Below, piece by piece: positions 15,441 to 23,018 of a stretch of DNA of 27,134 nucleotides (the stretch's first letter is position 1; each line of letters begins with the position of its first letter). Made by a program: the position numbers and the translations under genes. This stretch comes from CAADGY01 sp900696665. Lineage in GTDB: Bacteria > Acidobacteriota > Terriglobia > Bryobacterales > Bryobacteraceae. The notes beneath the pieces are model-generated. The model worked only from the letters and a program-made list of their open reading frames with translations. It was not told the DNA's origin and searched no databases. The stretch covers positions 1 to 27,134 of the forward strand of contig JAPSFM010000072.1 of NCBI GenBank assembly GCA_035063885.1. Reading direction: 5' to 3'.

Positions 15441-16532
15441 TTATTGCAGCTTTCCACGGGCATCCACCTTCCAGACTTCTTCAACTCTTCCACTGTGGAC
15501 GCCGTACACCATGTCGTACAGGTTGACTGCGGGGCAAACATGGTTGGGGATGATCTGAAGCTTTTCACCGACCGTGAACTTACGTCCGCCGTCCCTGACC
15601 GCAAGGTAGCCGTGCTCCTCGTTCACCTTGTAGAAGAGAGTGTCCGGCTCTCCGAGCACTAATCCGTAGCTGACCTCCGGCAATCCGACCGGAAGGTCAG
15701 AAGAGAACGCCTTCGAGCCGCCATCGACAATAATGTGATCCTCTCCCGATGTGGAAACAACGGTCGTCAGAACCGAGACGGCACACTCGTCAAGCCGGCA
15801 AGCCTTGCAATTCAAAGTGTTCCTGTCGTTGAAAAGGTACGTTCCCGGGCGGATTTCGTTCAGACCGCGGACGAGATGGGAATAGTAAAGGGTTGGGGTG
15901 GATCCGCCGCTGACAATCCGCGCCTCGATCCCGGCTCTTCCGAGATCAGCCAGGATCTCGCCAATCAACGCGCTTAATCGGTTCAACGCCTGCCTCGACT
16001 CCTCACCAATCTCCAATATGTGGCCGGGGAAAAAGGCGATTCCTTCAAACGTAACGCCGGGTAAGCGCAGAATTTCTTCTGCGAGCGGACGAACGTATTG
16101 GGGCTTCGTTCCCATGCGGCCGAATCCAACATCCGCTTCGGCCAGGACGCCAATTCTCATGCCTGCCTGGTGTGCGAATTCGGAAAGCTGCCGCGCTGCC
16201 TCAAAAGTGTCGAGCGCCACGGTGACCCGGGTTTTTCGGGCCACCCGCATCAGGCGATCGAGCTTCCCCTGTCCAATAACCGGATAAGCAACCAGGATCT
16301 CTAAAGGGGCCGCTCTTAGCATCACCTCGGCTTCTCCGACTTTAGCGACCGTCAGACCATCCGCACCGAATGCCAGTTGGCGGCGCGCCAACGCCACAAT
16401 CTTGTGAGTCTTTGTGTGGGGCCGCAGACGCAATCCATGCCGGCGCACATACTCGGCCGCACGTTTCAAGTTCAGTTCCAACTTCTCGAGGTCGATAACC
16501 AGCGCAGGGGTTTCGATATCGGCTATCAGCAT
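15441..16532 (-). CDS. D-threonine aldolase-like, metal-activated PLP enzyme (alanine racemase fold)
   Basis: A 363-residue protein with the alanine-racemase N-terminal barrel and the D-serine dehydratase-like C-terminal domain. PLP lysine K41 is in RPHTKTHK, a typical form for D-threonine aldolase and 3-hydroxy-D-aspartate aldolase. The C-terminal IPNHVCPAVN holds H331 and C333, the His-x-Cys pair that binds the activating divalent metal. SGGSTPTLYY and the NEIRPGTYLF segment are also typical. Such enzymes cleave beta-hydroxy-D-amino acids to glycine plus an aldehyde, or dehydrate them; the true substrate is not known. It is the last gene of a four-gene minus-strand operon, 28 bp after the RhaT-like permease gene, so the permease may supply its substrate or that of a linked pathway. 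Confidence 0.86.
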   Translation of the reverse strand: MLIADIETPALVIDLEKLELNLKRAAEYVRRHGLRLRPHTKTHKIVALARRQLAFGADGLTVAKVGEAEVMLRAAPLEILVAYPVIGQGKLDRLMRVARKTRVTVALDTFEAARQLSEFAHQAGMRIGVLAEADVGFGRMGTKPQYVRPLAEEILRLPGVTFEGIAFFPGHILEIGEESRQALNRLSALIGEILADLGRAGIEARIVSGGSTPTLYYSHLVRGLNEIRPGTYLFNDRNTLNCKACRLDECAVSVLTTVVSTSGEDHIIVDGGSKAFSSDLPVGLPEVSYGLVLGEPDTLFYKVNEEHGYLAVRDGGRKFTVGEKLQIIPNHVCPAVNLYDMVYGVHSGRVEEVWKVDARGKLQ

Positions 16533-16560
16533 AATGTGTGAATCGGGATCGGGAGAGGCA

Positions 16561-17583
16561 TCAGGCCGAACCCGCCAAGCCCGCCAGAACCACCGCGATC
16601 ATCAGAGACGCGATGCCGGTGTAGAGCCAGGTGCGTACCCGTTTCGGCATCTCACTCCACTCGCCCCCGGCAATTCCGAGCACATTCGCGCCAACGATCG
16701 CCGAGGCCATCATGACAGGCCAGCCTACAGTGGCGCCATAGAGTCCCAGGCTATTGGTTCCATCCCCGTACAGTTGAAGAGTCAACACCCACATCAAAGC
16801 CATGACGGCCGCGTAGAACCAGTTCCGGCCCCCTACGCGAAAGAGACGGTACGACTTCTTCTTCCACAAAAGAACGGCACAATAGCTCATGCTGGGCACC
16901 GCACCGGCGCTCATAATCAATACCCAGACGCTGAAACTCGAATTTCCCGGCGTGGCGCCGGACCTTTCTGCCGCCGCACTGATCCCGGTGGTAAGAGCAA
17001 AGCCGATGTTGAAGCAGGCGGAAAGAATTCCGCTTGCCAGGCAGATCAGCACTCCCTTGCTGAAGTGGGTTTGAGTCAGGATGCGATATCGTTCCACAGC
17101 CGCTTTGGTGAGCTGCTCCCGCACTCGTCCCGCAACACCGCAGAGGCAGAGCCCCAGAGAGATCATCACCAGGCTGCCCAACAGCCGGGCGCCGCGCGCG
17201 GAAACAAGCAGTCCATAGCCAGACAGCATGGCCGGAATGATGGTGCCGAAAATCGCAGTCGTTCCCATCACGATCATGTAGCCGAGAGAGAAACCGAGCG
17301 CCGAGATCCCCAATCCGAACAACAGCGACCCGAGCCCCCAGCCGAGGCCGAGAAATAGGGCAACTAGCAGGCTGGAGGGCGGAACACTCCTATAGATCTG
17401 GAGCAACCCATCGATCGTGTTGAAGGCAACCGCGGCCGGCAACAGGACCAGACCGAATACCGCAAACAGAAACCAGATGTTCTCCCAATTCCAATGCTTG
17501 ACCAGCTTCATCGGAAAGGCGAACGTTCCGTTCAAAATGCCCGCGGCGGCGATCGTCAAGATCCCGAGCAGAAGAAGATTCAT
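16561..17583 (-). CDS. RhaT-family sugar/proton symporter (L-rhamnose-proton symporter-like)
   Basis: A 340-residue, very hydrophobic inner-membrane protein with about ten predicted membrane segments. It matches the RhaT family in the N-terminal GTFAFPMKLVKHWNWEN segment (residues 19-35) and in the run of small residues LGLGWGLGSLLFGLG (about 78-92). In enterobacteria RhaT imports L-rhamnose with a proton; distant members are transporters of unknown substrate. There is no rhamnose isomerase, kinase or aldolase nearby, so the rhamnose assignment should not be carried over and no gene symbol is given. It lies 28 bp after the metallo-beta-lactamase-fold gene and 28 bp before the aldolase-like gene, within one operon. 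Confidence 0.84.
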   Translation of the reverse strand: MNLLLLGILTIAAAGILNGTFAFPMKLVKHWNWENIWFLFAVFGLVLLPAAVAFNTIDGLLQIYRSVPPSSLLVALFLGLGWGLGSLLFGLGISALGFSLGYMIVMGTTAIFGTIIPAMLSGYGLLVSARGARLLGSLVMISLGLCLCGVAGRVREQLTKAAVERYRILTQTHFSKGVLICLASGILSACFNIGFALTTGISAAAERSGATPGNSSFSVWVLIMSAGAVPSMSYCAVLLWKKKSYRLFRVGGRNWFYAAVMALMWVLTLQLYGDGTNSLGLYGATVGWPVMMASAIVGANVLGIAGGEWSEMPKRVRTWLYTGIASLMIAVVLAGLAGSA

Positions 17584-17611
17584 CAGTTCACAGCCTCAAG
17601 AGGAGACCGGC

Positions 17612-18388
17612 TCAGGCGATTACCCCACCCGGAAAGCGTTCAGGGATGCTCGAATCATGTATGGCCAACAGCGGATCGCAGAATCGCTTGTAATGGCGAA
17701 TAACCCTCCGGCAATGGGCGGCATCCTCGGCCAAGCCGACCGGTTGCTCCCGCGCGATATTTGCCTCGACGAACGCAGTCTCCAGAATGCCAACCACTCC
17801 TCGCACCGTTCGGAGAGTTACGGCTGCCGAACCTGGGTGATGGCCCCCTGTGGGCTCGATGAACAGATCCTCCAGGACCTCGGTCCGGGTGTCGGGCAGA
17901 TATAGCCGGCCCTCGATCGCCAACCGGTGGAGGTACGCCCACGTTTTCCCGGTGAAGTAGCAATCCCGTGGAGGATGGCCGGGGTTGTCGAGGAGAAACT
18001 CCATCAGGCCGGCTCGCGCGAGATAGACGTCGGCGCGCGGAAAATACTGCGGCAGGAGACCGCCGCTGTGATACGTGATCGGCTGGGTCAGGAGCAAAAT
18101 GTCCACTGCATCGGGGGCCAGCCCCGCTAGTTCGAAGACCTCATCGAGCGTCCGCGAATGCTGCAGCGCACATCGCGCATCCAATTGCCCGCAGGCATCG
18201 GCCAGAGTCCGGAAGTCGTCTTGGTGCGGGGGCAGGCCGCTGTCGATGACAACTGTCTTGTTCCCGGCCTGAGCAATCCAGACGTAAAAGACAATCCGGT
18301 AGAGGCTCGTGTCGTTCGCTCCAAATAAACAACACCACCCCGGCAGATTCTGCTCTCCTACTCCGTAAGCGCGGAGGGAGTAATTCAT
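17612..18388 (-). CDS. metallo-beta-lactamase-fold protein with a degenerate metal motif
   Basis: A 258-residue protein resembling the lactonase-like branch of the metallo-beta-lactamase superfamily: VVIDSGLPP at 46-54, LLLTQPITYHSGGL at 98-111, GGHHPGSAAV at 181-190, LETAF near 202-206 and a late IHDSSIP. In active members the second segment reads HxHxDH. Here the aligned residues are Q102, I104, Y106 and H107, so three of four ligands are gone. Later histidines (H183/H184 and the one in AIHD) are kept. It may be a non-catalytic binder or use another chemistry. The start codon overlaps the stop of the upstream exported-protein gene (ATGA), so the two are translationally coupled. No signal peptide is present, so it is probably cytoplasmic. 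Substrate unknown. Confidence 0.75.
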   Translation of the reverse strand: MNYSLRAYGVGEQNLPGWCCLFGANDTSLYRIVFYVWIAQAGNKTVVIDSGLPPHQDDFRTLADACGQLDARCALQHSRTLDEVFELAGLAPDAVDILLLTQPITYHSGGLLPQYFPRADVYLARAGLMEFLLDNPGHPPRDCYFTGKTWAYLHRLAIEGRLYLPDTRTEVLEDLFIEPTGGHHPGSAAVTLRTVRGVVGILETAFVEANIAREQPVGLAEDAAHCRRVIRHYKRFCDPLLAIHDSSIPERFPGGVIA

Positions 18389-19314
18389 CTCGCCGACCTC
18401 GTAAAGGGAACTTTCTGGTCACCGACCTTTCGAATCCAGTCCCTTGTCCAAGCCACCGACTCCAAGCCACGGTCACAGAGCCAGCTTCCACAGAAGATCA
18501 TGGACTCGATGCGGCCACTGCGGAGCCACTCCAGGCCGAGTTCACTCTGGCTTTTCATCAACGGCATGGGGAGCGGTTTCTTTCCGCCGAAGTCCCACCA
18601 ATAGACGCCAAGAGCAAGGCGGGCTTTGGGCGCCAGCCGGGAAAGCTTGCCCATATTGGCAGCCAGATTCGCCAACTCGGGGCCTTGCCAGGTCCAGAAT
18701 TGAACCACGTCGCACAGTTCCAGATACTCGGCAAACTCGTCCACCAACTGATACTCGTACAGGACGACTTGGAGGTCCAATTTCCTGCCGATACGCGCCA
18801 ATGTTTCGCGAAGCTCGCGAATCTGATCGATGGCGAGAGAAGGCTTTTTCCCGGAGCCGGGCCTCGGAAAAAAATCGTCCATCACCACACCGGTGATCTG
18901 GCGGTTTCGGCGGACCAGATCAAGCACCATCTGGCGTTCTTTCTCGTTTGTATGACCGCCGGCCGCAACGATTCCCCACACCACTTCCCGCAGTGGTTCG
19001 AAGGCGAGCGCATATTGCTCCAAAGGAGGCTCGGGGCCCTCTTTGAGATGAATCATATAAACGTTGGGAATGGCCATGTAAAAGGCAGCTTCGGCCGGTG
19101 TCATGCGGGATTTGCCGGGAAGATTGAACATGCCGTTATAGCTTCCTGCAACGTGTGACCAAAGCCACAGGCTGTCGCGAACGGTTAAGCGTGGCTTGGG
19201 TGTAGCGGTGCTTGCCAAACCGAGCGAGGCGGCCGGACCGCTCAGCAAGAAAGGCAGCGATTTCAGCAAATCCCGACGGTTGGAGAGAAGGGTGTTTTGG
19301 ACCGGTTTGGACAT
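18385..19314 (-). CDS. Tat-exported protein of unknown family, copy A
   Basis: I do not recognise the family. From the ATG at 19314 it has 309 residues with a twin-arginine signal (NRRDLLKSLPFLL at 12-24, cleavage probably near 34-37). It is a clear paralogue of the protein at 21293-22201. Shared blocks include LWLWSH near the mature N-terminus, IPNV-MI, GVVMDDFF (142-149), LCDVVQ-W-W, WDFG-KKPLP and a C-terminal block with CGSWLCDR then WTR-WIR. Alternating hydrophobic strands each ending in acidic residues suggest a TIM-barrel enzyme, possibly glycoside-hydrolase-like; this is a guess. The upstream GTG at 19353 is rejected because the predicted RNA start is at about 19352. A GGGAG ribosome site precedes the ATG. 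It is the first gene of the four-gene operon. Confidence 0.8.
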   Translation of the reverse strand: MSKPVQNTLLSNRRDLLKSLPFLLSGPAASLGLASTATPKPRLTVRDSLWLWSHVAGSYNGMFNLPGKSRMTPAEAAFYMAIPNVYMIHLKEGPEPPLEQYALAFEPLREVVWGIVAAGGHTNEKERQMVLDLVRRNRQITGVVMDDFFPRPGSGKKPSLAIDQIRELRETLARIGRKLDLQVVLYEYQLVDEFAEYLELCDVVQFWTWQGPELANLAANMGKLSRLAPKARLALGVYWWDFGGKKPLPMPLMKSQSELGLEWLRSGRIESMIFCGSWLCDRGLESVAWTRDWIRKVGDQKVPFTRSAR

Positions 19315-19358
19315 TGGCTGCTCCCGGGAGGCAATAGGTCCGGATGGGACCACGAACG

Positions 19359-19387
19359 AGTGTAAACCGATTTTTCTTGACAGTCAA
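19359..19387 (-). promoter_or_regulatory. minus-strand promoter of the exported protein/MBL/RhaT/aldolase operon
   Basis: On the minus strand, TTGACT (19382-19387) is followed after 17 bp by TACACT (19359-19364). RNA would start near 19352, about 38 nt before the ATG at 19314. The -35 element lies in the right arm of a 15-bp palindrome shared with the opposing promoter. Confidence 0.55.
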
Positions 19388-19389
19388 GA
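19375..19389. repeat. 15-bp perfect palindrome joining two divergent -35 elements
   Basis: TCTTGAC-A-GTCAAGA is an exact palindrome around a central base, flanked by T-runs. Its arms supply TTGACA to the plus-strand promoter and TTGACT to the minus-strand promoter, so the two -35 boxes abut at base 19382. It could simply reflect back-to-back promoters, or it could also be bound by a dimeric regulator. Confidence 0.7.
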
Positions 19390-19405
19390 TTTTTTCTGAT
19401 ATATC
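19377..19405 (+). promoter_or_regulatory. plus-strand promoter of the GntR regulator/oxidoreductase/exported protein genes
   Basis: TTGACA (19377-19382, perfect) is followed after 17 bp by TATATC (19400-19405) with an extended -10 TGA (19397-19399). RNA would start at about 19412, some 24 nt before the regulator ATG. The same layout occurs ahead of the TonB-dependent receptor gene. Confidence 0.65.
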
Positions 19406-19423
19406 GGTATACCAGTCAGACCA
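19406..19423. promoter_or_regulatory. candidate FadR/FCD-type operator over the regulator start site
   Basis: GGTATACC (19406-19413) is palindromic and follows the -10 box directly. CAGTCAGACCA (19413-19423) matches 8 of 11 bases of the TGGTCATACCA sites ahead of the receptor gene. FCD-GntR proteins of the FadR type bind TGGT-N3-ACCA-like sites, so autoregulation of the regulator at 19436 is likely. The exact borders are uncertain. Confidence 0.45.
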
Positions 19424-19435
19424 ATTCTGGAAACC

Positions 19436-20218
19436 ATGAGCTTCCGAATCCGGGGCCAGATCGCAAGGCCGCCGCGACTACACACCGTCGTCGCCGAAAA
19501 GATCCAGGAAATGATCAGCGAGGAAGCCTTGCAACCCCTTTCCCGATTGCCTCCCGAACGCGTGTTGAGCGAACAGTTTGGAGTGAGCCGAACCGTTATT
19601 CGAGAAGCGCTGAAGGTATTGGTCACACGGGGCGTTTTAAAGGAGGTCCCGGGCAAAGGCACGCTGGTCTGGCAGAACGTAACTGAACCCCTCACCGATC
19701 TGTTGCACGGCTTCATCGCTCGCTCGGGCCCCAGAGGGCAGACGCACTTATTCGAAGTACGGAGAGTCCTCGAAGTGGAAATCGCCGGACTCGCGGCGGA
19801 ACGGGCCGAACCAGAGGAGGTCGATCATCTCGAGCGGATTAACAGGACACTGGAGCGAATGAACCGCGAACCGGAACCCTGGGCGGGAGAGCGGTTACGC
19901 CGCTATAACGAACTGGAATTCGATTTTCATCTCACTCTGGCTCGATGCACTAAGAATGAGTTGTTCGTGATCCTTCTTTCCGCGCTCTCCGGGGCGTTTC
20001 ACCAGAGCTGGGCATGTATTCACAACCGCCCGGAAACCCGTAAGCAAGGCGTGGAATTACACAGGAAGATTCTGAAAGCGGTTCGTGAGAAAGATTCGCG
20101 GGCGGCACGGCAGGCAACCGACAACAATCTCGAGGCATTCCTTCAGGCGTCCCTCGAGCCGGATCCGGAAAAAGCACGAAACCACCAGGAAAGGAAGCCG
20201 GGCGGCTTATCAAAGTGA
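19436..20218 (+). CDS. FCD-type GntR family transcriptional regulator, copy A
   Basis: A 260-residue regulator. The N-terminal winged helix-turn-helix (about 14-78) has the GntR pattern LPPERVLSEQFGVSRTVI, then REALKVL and the wing VPGKGTLV. The C-terminal helical FCD ligand domain (about 95-240) shows LFEVRRVLEVEIAGLAA, FDFHLTLARCTKNEL and VELHRKIL. The position usually held by the last metal-binding histidine of FCD domains appears to be Asn (NNLEAF), so metal use is uncertain. It is a paralogue of the regulator at 22211-22960, with long identical blocks such as LARCTKNELFV. It starts 24 nt after the predicted RNA start with a weak ribosome site, and its stop overlaps the GTG of the next gene. 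It probably represses the divergent catabolic operon and itself until an effector binds. Confidence 0.92.
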   Translation: MSFRIRGQIARPPRLHTVVAEKIQEMISEEALQPLSRLPPERVLSEQFGVSRTVIREALKVLVTRGVLKEVPGKGTLVWQNVTEPLTDLLHGFIARSGPRGQTHLFEVRRVLEVEIAGLAAERAEPEEVDHLERINRTLERMNREPEPWAGERLRRYNELEFDFHLTLARCTKNELFVILLSALSGAFHQSWACIHNRPETRKQGVELHRKILKAVREKDSRAARQATDNNLEAFLQASLEPDPEKARNHQERKPGGLSK

Positions 20219-21246
20219 AACATCGAATCGGTTTAATAGGTTGCGGTTGGGTGGCGCCCTTTCACGTTCGCGCGCTGAGCGCCATCCGAGAACACGTCGA
20301 GGTCGTCTGGATATCGGATCCGCAGAGCGAACGGATGGATCTGGTGGCCGGGCAGATCGCACGGGAGTTGGGCCAGCAGAACCCCGTGCAAAAGATCGGC
20401 GATTATCGGGCGGAATTGAATGACGTCGAGAGCGTTTTCATTCTTCTTCCGCACCATCTGCACTGCTCAGCTACGTTGGAAGCGCTCGGTGCCGGCTGCC
20501 ATGTCCTGCTGGAGAAGCCGATGGCCCTCTCGCTCGCGGAGGCGGACGCGATGATTGCCAAGGCTGACGAAAAGCAGAGATTGCTGATGGTCGCGCTTCC
20601 GCATCGATACCGGAAAACCACACAGGCTTTCAAAAGGTTTATCGACTCCGGGGAATACGGGCGCCCGTACCTGCTGGACGCAATGATGGACGAGAACTTA
20701 CGGGGCTACGCCGATCTGGGCTGGATTCAGAAGAAAGACTGTCTCGGCGGCGGCGTCTTCTTTTCCGCCTCTCCTCACATGCTCGACGTGATTCTCTGGA
20801 TCGGAGGAGAGATACAGACAGCTTCGATGGTTGGCACGCACGGCGGATTGGCAATGGAGGGCGAGGACACAGCGGTGTCGGTGCTCAAGTTCAAGAACGG
20901 AGTCATCGCCACCACCCGGCATACGTGGGCTTCGGCTTCGCCGAAGACGTGGTATACCGTCCGCGCTTACTGCGAGAAGGCCACTTTGACGCTGACCATG
21001 GATCCGTTGGGCAGCCTAGTCCGCGAGGGTCCGGACTGCGCGTTCCGTTCCCAGATTTCCGTAGCGCCGCCTGACAAGATCCTGATGGACAGCGACGAGG
21101 GCCTTGATTTTTCGGGCGAAGTTAAACACTTTTTCGACTGTCTGGATACAGGTGAACCCTGCCAAACGGATGGGCGTGTTGCCAGAAAACTGATGGCCCT
21201 GGTTTTGGATGCCTACGCCAAAGCGGCCCAGGAAGGCGGCAACTGA
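20215..21246 (+). CDS. Gfo/Idh/MocA-family oxidoreductase
   Basis: A 343-residue NAD(P)-dependent dehydrogenase. The Rossmann nucleotide site is GLIGCGWVAPFH at 6-17, the conserved EKPMAL at 100-105 carries the catalytic-site lysine, and the C-terminal alpha/beta domain shows GGGVFFSASPHMLDV at about 177-191 with the usual histidine. Members oxidise or reduce sugars, inositols, sugar acids and related polyols in the cytoplasm; some are exported, but no signal is seen here. The GTG start at 20215 overlaps the stop of the GntR gene (GTGA), which implies translational coupling. It is followed 46 bp later by exported-protein copy B. A sugar-derived substrate of the surrounding uptake locus is the natural inference, but which one cannot be told. 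Confidence 0.9.
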   Translation: MKHRIGLIGCGWVAPFHVRALSAIREHVEVVWISDPQSERMDLVAGQIARELGQQNPVQKIGDYRAELNDVESVFILLPHHLHCSATLEALGAGCHVLLEKPMALSLAEADAMIAKADEKQRLLMVALPHRYRKTTQAFKRFIDSGEYGRPYLLDAMMDENLRGYADLGWIQKKDCLGGGVFFSASPHMLDVILWIGGEIQTASMVGTHGGLAMEGEDTAVSVLKFKNGVIATTRHTWASASPKTWYTVRAYCEKATLTLTMDPLGSLVREGPDCAFRSQISVAPPDKILMDSDEGLDFSGEVKHFFDCLDTGEPCQTDGRVARKLMALVLDAYAKAAQEGGN

Positions 21247-21292
21247 AAAATCCTGGAAAAACGCGTTTTGTTGACCGGAGGAGGGAGGCACG

Positions 21293-22201
21293 ATGCTAAC
21301 GAGACGAAAAATGCTCCATGCGGCGACGCTAGCGGGCGGGGCGCTATTCGCGCGGAGACCGGTCCTTTTACAGGGAACCCCGGCACAGGCCACAACCGTC
21401 GGGGACTGTTTGTGGCTTTGGTCTCACATCGCGGGAGCCTATAGCGGACAATACGGCCTGGTAGGAGAGTCCCGGATCACTCCAGTCGAGGCTGCGCACT
21501 ACATGTCCATTCCGAATGTGTTCATGATCGGATATGAAGGCCAGCCGGACGTCCGCTCCCTAGAACAGTTCGCGATTCCGTTTCAATCTTTGCGGCAAGT
21601 AGTTTGGTCGATTGTGGACCCCGGAGAAAACAGGACACCCGATTCCCGGCGGAACGCAGTCGTGGAATTCGCTTTCCGGAACCCGCAGACGACGGGCGTT
21701 GTGATGGACGATTTTTTCGTGCGGCGCAAACACTGGGAGAAAGACCGGATTGCAGCTCTCAGCCTGGAGGAATTGAAACAAGTCAAGCAAGGCTTACAGT
21801 CGGGAGATAAGCGGCTCGATCTTTGGGTGGTGCTATATGCCCACGAGATTGCGCAGGATTCTTTTCCACGGCTGGGACCTTATCTCGATCTCTGCGATGT
21901 CGTACAGGTATGGCCGTGGTTCGGCAAGGAGATCCCCAATCTTCCCCGCACGCTCGAGCGCGTCGAAAAAGTGGCTCCGCGAGTGAAAAAGGCGCTCGGT
22001 TCGTTTCTGTGGGATTTCGGAGACAAGAAACCTCTCCCGGTTTCCGCTATGAAGCGGCAGTGCGAATTCGGTCTCGAATGGCTCCGGAAAGGCCGCATCG
22101 AAGCCATGGTCATTTGCGGAAGCTGGCTTTGTGACAGGCCGCTCGAAACCGTCGGCTGGACGCGGCGGTGGATTCGCGAAACCGGCAAGCAAAAGCTGTG
22201 A
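21293..22201 (+). CDS. Tat-exported protein of unknown family, copy B
   Basis: A 302-residue paralogue of the protein at 18385-19314, family not recognised. It has a twin-arginine signal (TRRKMLHAATLAGGALFA at 3-20, cleavage probably near 33). Shared blocks are LWLWSH at 40-45, ITPVEAAHYM at 62-71, GVVMDDFF at 135-142, LCDVVQVW at 200-207, WDFGDKKPLP at 240-249, LEWLRKGRIEAM at 261-272 and CGSWLCDR at 275-282. The strict conservation of the DD pair, the WDFG motif and the two cysteines in CGSWLC suggests an active site, and the strand pattern suggests a TIM barrel. A strong GGAGGAGGGAGG ribosome region precedes the ATG. It ends 9 bp from the convergent second regulator gene, with no clear terminator between them. 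Confidence 0.82.
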   Translation: MLTRRKMLHAATLAGGALFARRPVLLQGTPAQATTVGDCLWLWSHIAGAYSGQYGLVGESRITPVEAAHYMSIPNVFMIGYEGQPDVRSLEQFAIPFQSLRQVVWSIVDPGENRTPDSRRNAVVEFAFRNPQTTGVVMDDFFVRRKHWEKDRIAALSLEELKQVKQGLQSGDKRLDLWVVLYAHEIAQDSFPRLGPYLDLCDVVQVWPWFGKEIPNLPRTLERVEKVAPRVKKALGSFLWDFGDKKPLPVSAMKRQCEFGLEWLRKGRIEAMVICGSWLCDRPLETVGWTRRWIRETGKQKL

Positions 22202-22210
22202 GAAAGCCGC

Positions 22211-22960
22211 TCACACACGGCCGGAATCGTTTCGATTCTCCTTCATGTCAAGGGAAGCTTTCAGGAATGCTTTCAAATTCTCCCGTGTAGCCCTTCTGGC
22301 TTTTCGGGGATCTCGCGAGCGGATCGCATTCAAGATATTGCGGTGAAGCTCAACTCCATGTCTCCGGGTGGCGGAATGGGCATGGATATCCGTCCAGGAT
22401 CTCTTGAACGCCTCGGACAGAGCGGAAAGGAGAACCACGAAGAGTTCGTTTTTCGTACACCGCGCCAGGCTGACGTGAAATTGAAACTCCAGATTGTTGT
22501 AGGAGCGTAGTTGTTCCTCTGTCCACTGGTTCTCACGGGCATTCATCTCTTCGAGAAGGCAGTTGATGCGTTCGAGTTCCGAGATTTCCACGGGAGTGGC
22601 CCGTTCGGCGGCGAGGCCGGCGATTTCCACTTCAAGCAGGCTCCTCACCTCGTACAGATTGAGGCGGCCGGAGGGTCCCTGCCGCGATACACAGAGATCC
22701 AGCAGATCGATGAAAGGCTCGCTCAGGTTCCCTGAAACAAAGGTGCCCTTCCGGGGAACTCCTTTGACGATCCCACGCGCCGCCAAATGCTTTAATGACT
22801 CCCGAATGACGGTACGGCTTACGCCCAGCCGGTCGCAAAGGTCGCGCTCGGCCGGCAAGCGCGATCCTCCTTTCCAAGTGCCGCTTAGAATTAACTCCTG
22901 AATTTGACCGGCAACCACCTGGTGTAAGCGGGGTGATGCCTCTCGTCTCTGCCCTCGCAT
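22211..22960 (-). CDS. FCD-type GntR family transcriptional regulator, copy B
   Basis: From the ATG at 22960 the product has 249 residues and aligns end to end with the regulator at 19436-20218: the same SPRLHQVV-type start, LPAERDLCDRLGVSRTVIRE helix-turn-helix, VPRKGTFVSG wing and FCD domain with LYEVRSLLEVEIAGLAAERA and LARCTKNELFVVLLSAL. The TTG at 22999 would add 13 residues not present in the paralogue, so it is not used. The Asn in place of the final FCD histidine is shared (RENLKAF). The gene lies 58 bp downstream of the TonB-dependent receptor on the same strand, so it may be read through from the receptor promoter. A TAGAAT box at 22972-22977 might be its own promoter. Regulation of the receptor by this protein or its paralogue is the likely role. 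Confidence 0.9.
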   Translation of the reverse strand: MRGQRREASPRLHQVVAGQIQELILSGTWKGGSRLPAERDLCDRLGVSRTVIRESLKHLAARGIVKGVPRKGTFVSGNLSEPFIDLLDLCVSRQGPSGRLNLYEVRSLLEVEIAGLAAERATPVEISELERINCLLEEMNARENQWTEEQLRSYNNLEFQFHVSLARCTKNELFVVLLSALSEAFKRSWTDIHAHSATRRHGVELHRNILNAIRSRDPRKARRATRENLKAFLKASLDMKENRNDSGRV

Positions 22961-23018
22961 CTCTGTCCGGGATTCTACCAGATGTTCCCGGTTTCCCAAT
23001 TGCCGAATAGCATAGCGG

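Noticed and set aside
16414..17358. 314-residue plus-strand frame opposite the RhaT-like and aldolase-like genes
   Set aside because: Its composition is Arg/Gln/His-rich low-complexity, typical of an antisense shadow of a membrane protein gene; the opposite strand has clear homology.
19315..19353. GTG start at 19353 for exported protein copy A
   Set aside because: It lies at the predicted RNA start and would place 13 residues before the twin-arginine signal; the ATG at 19314 has its own GGGAG site.
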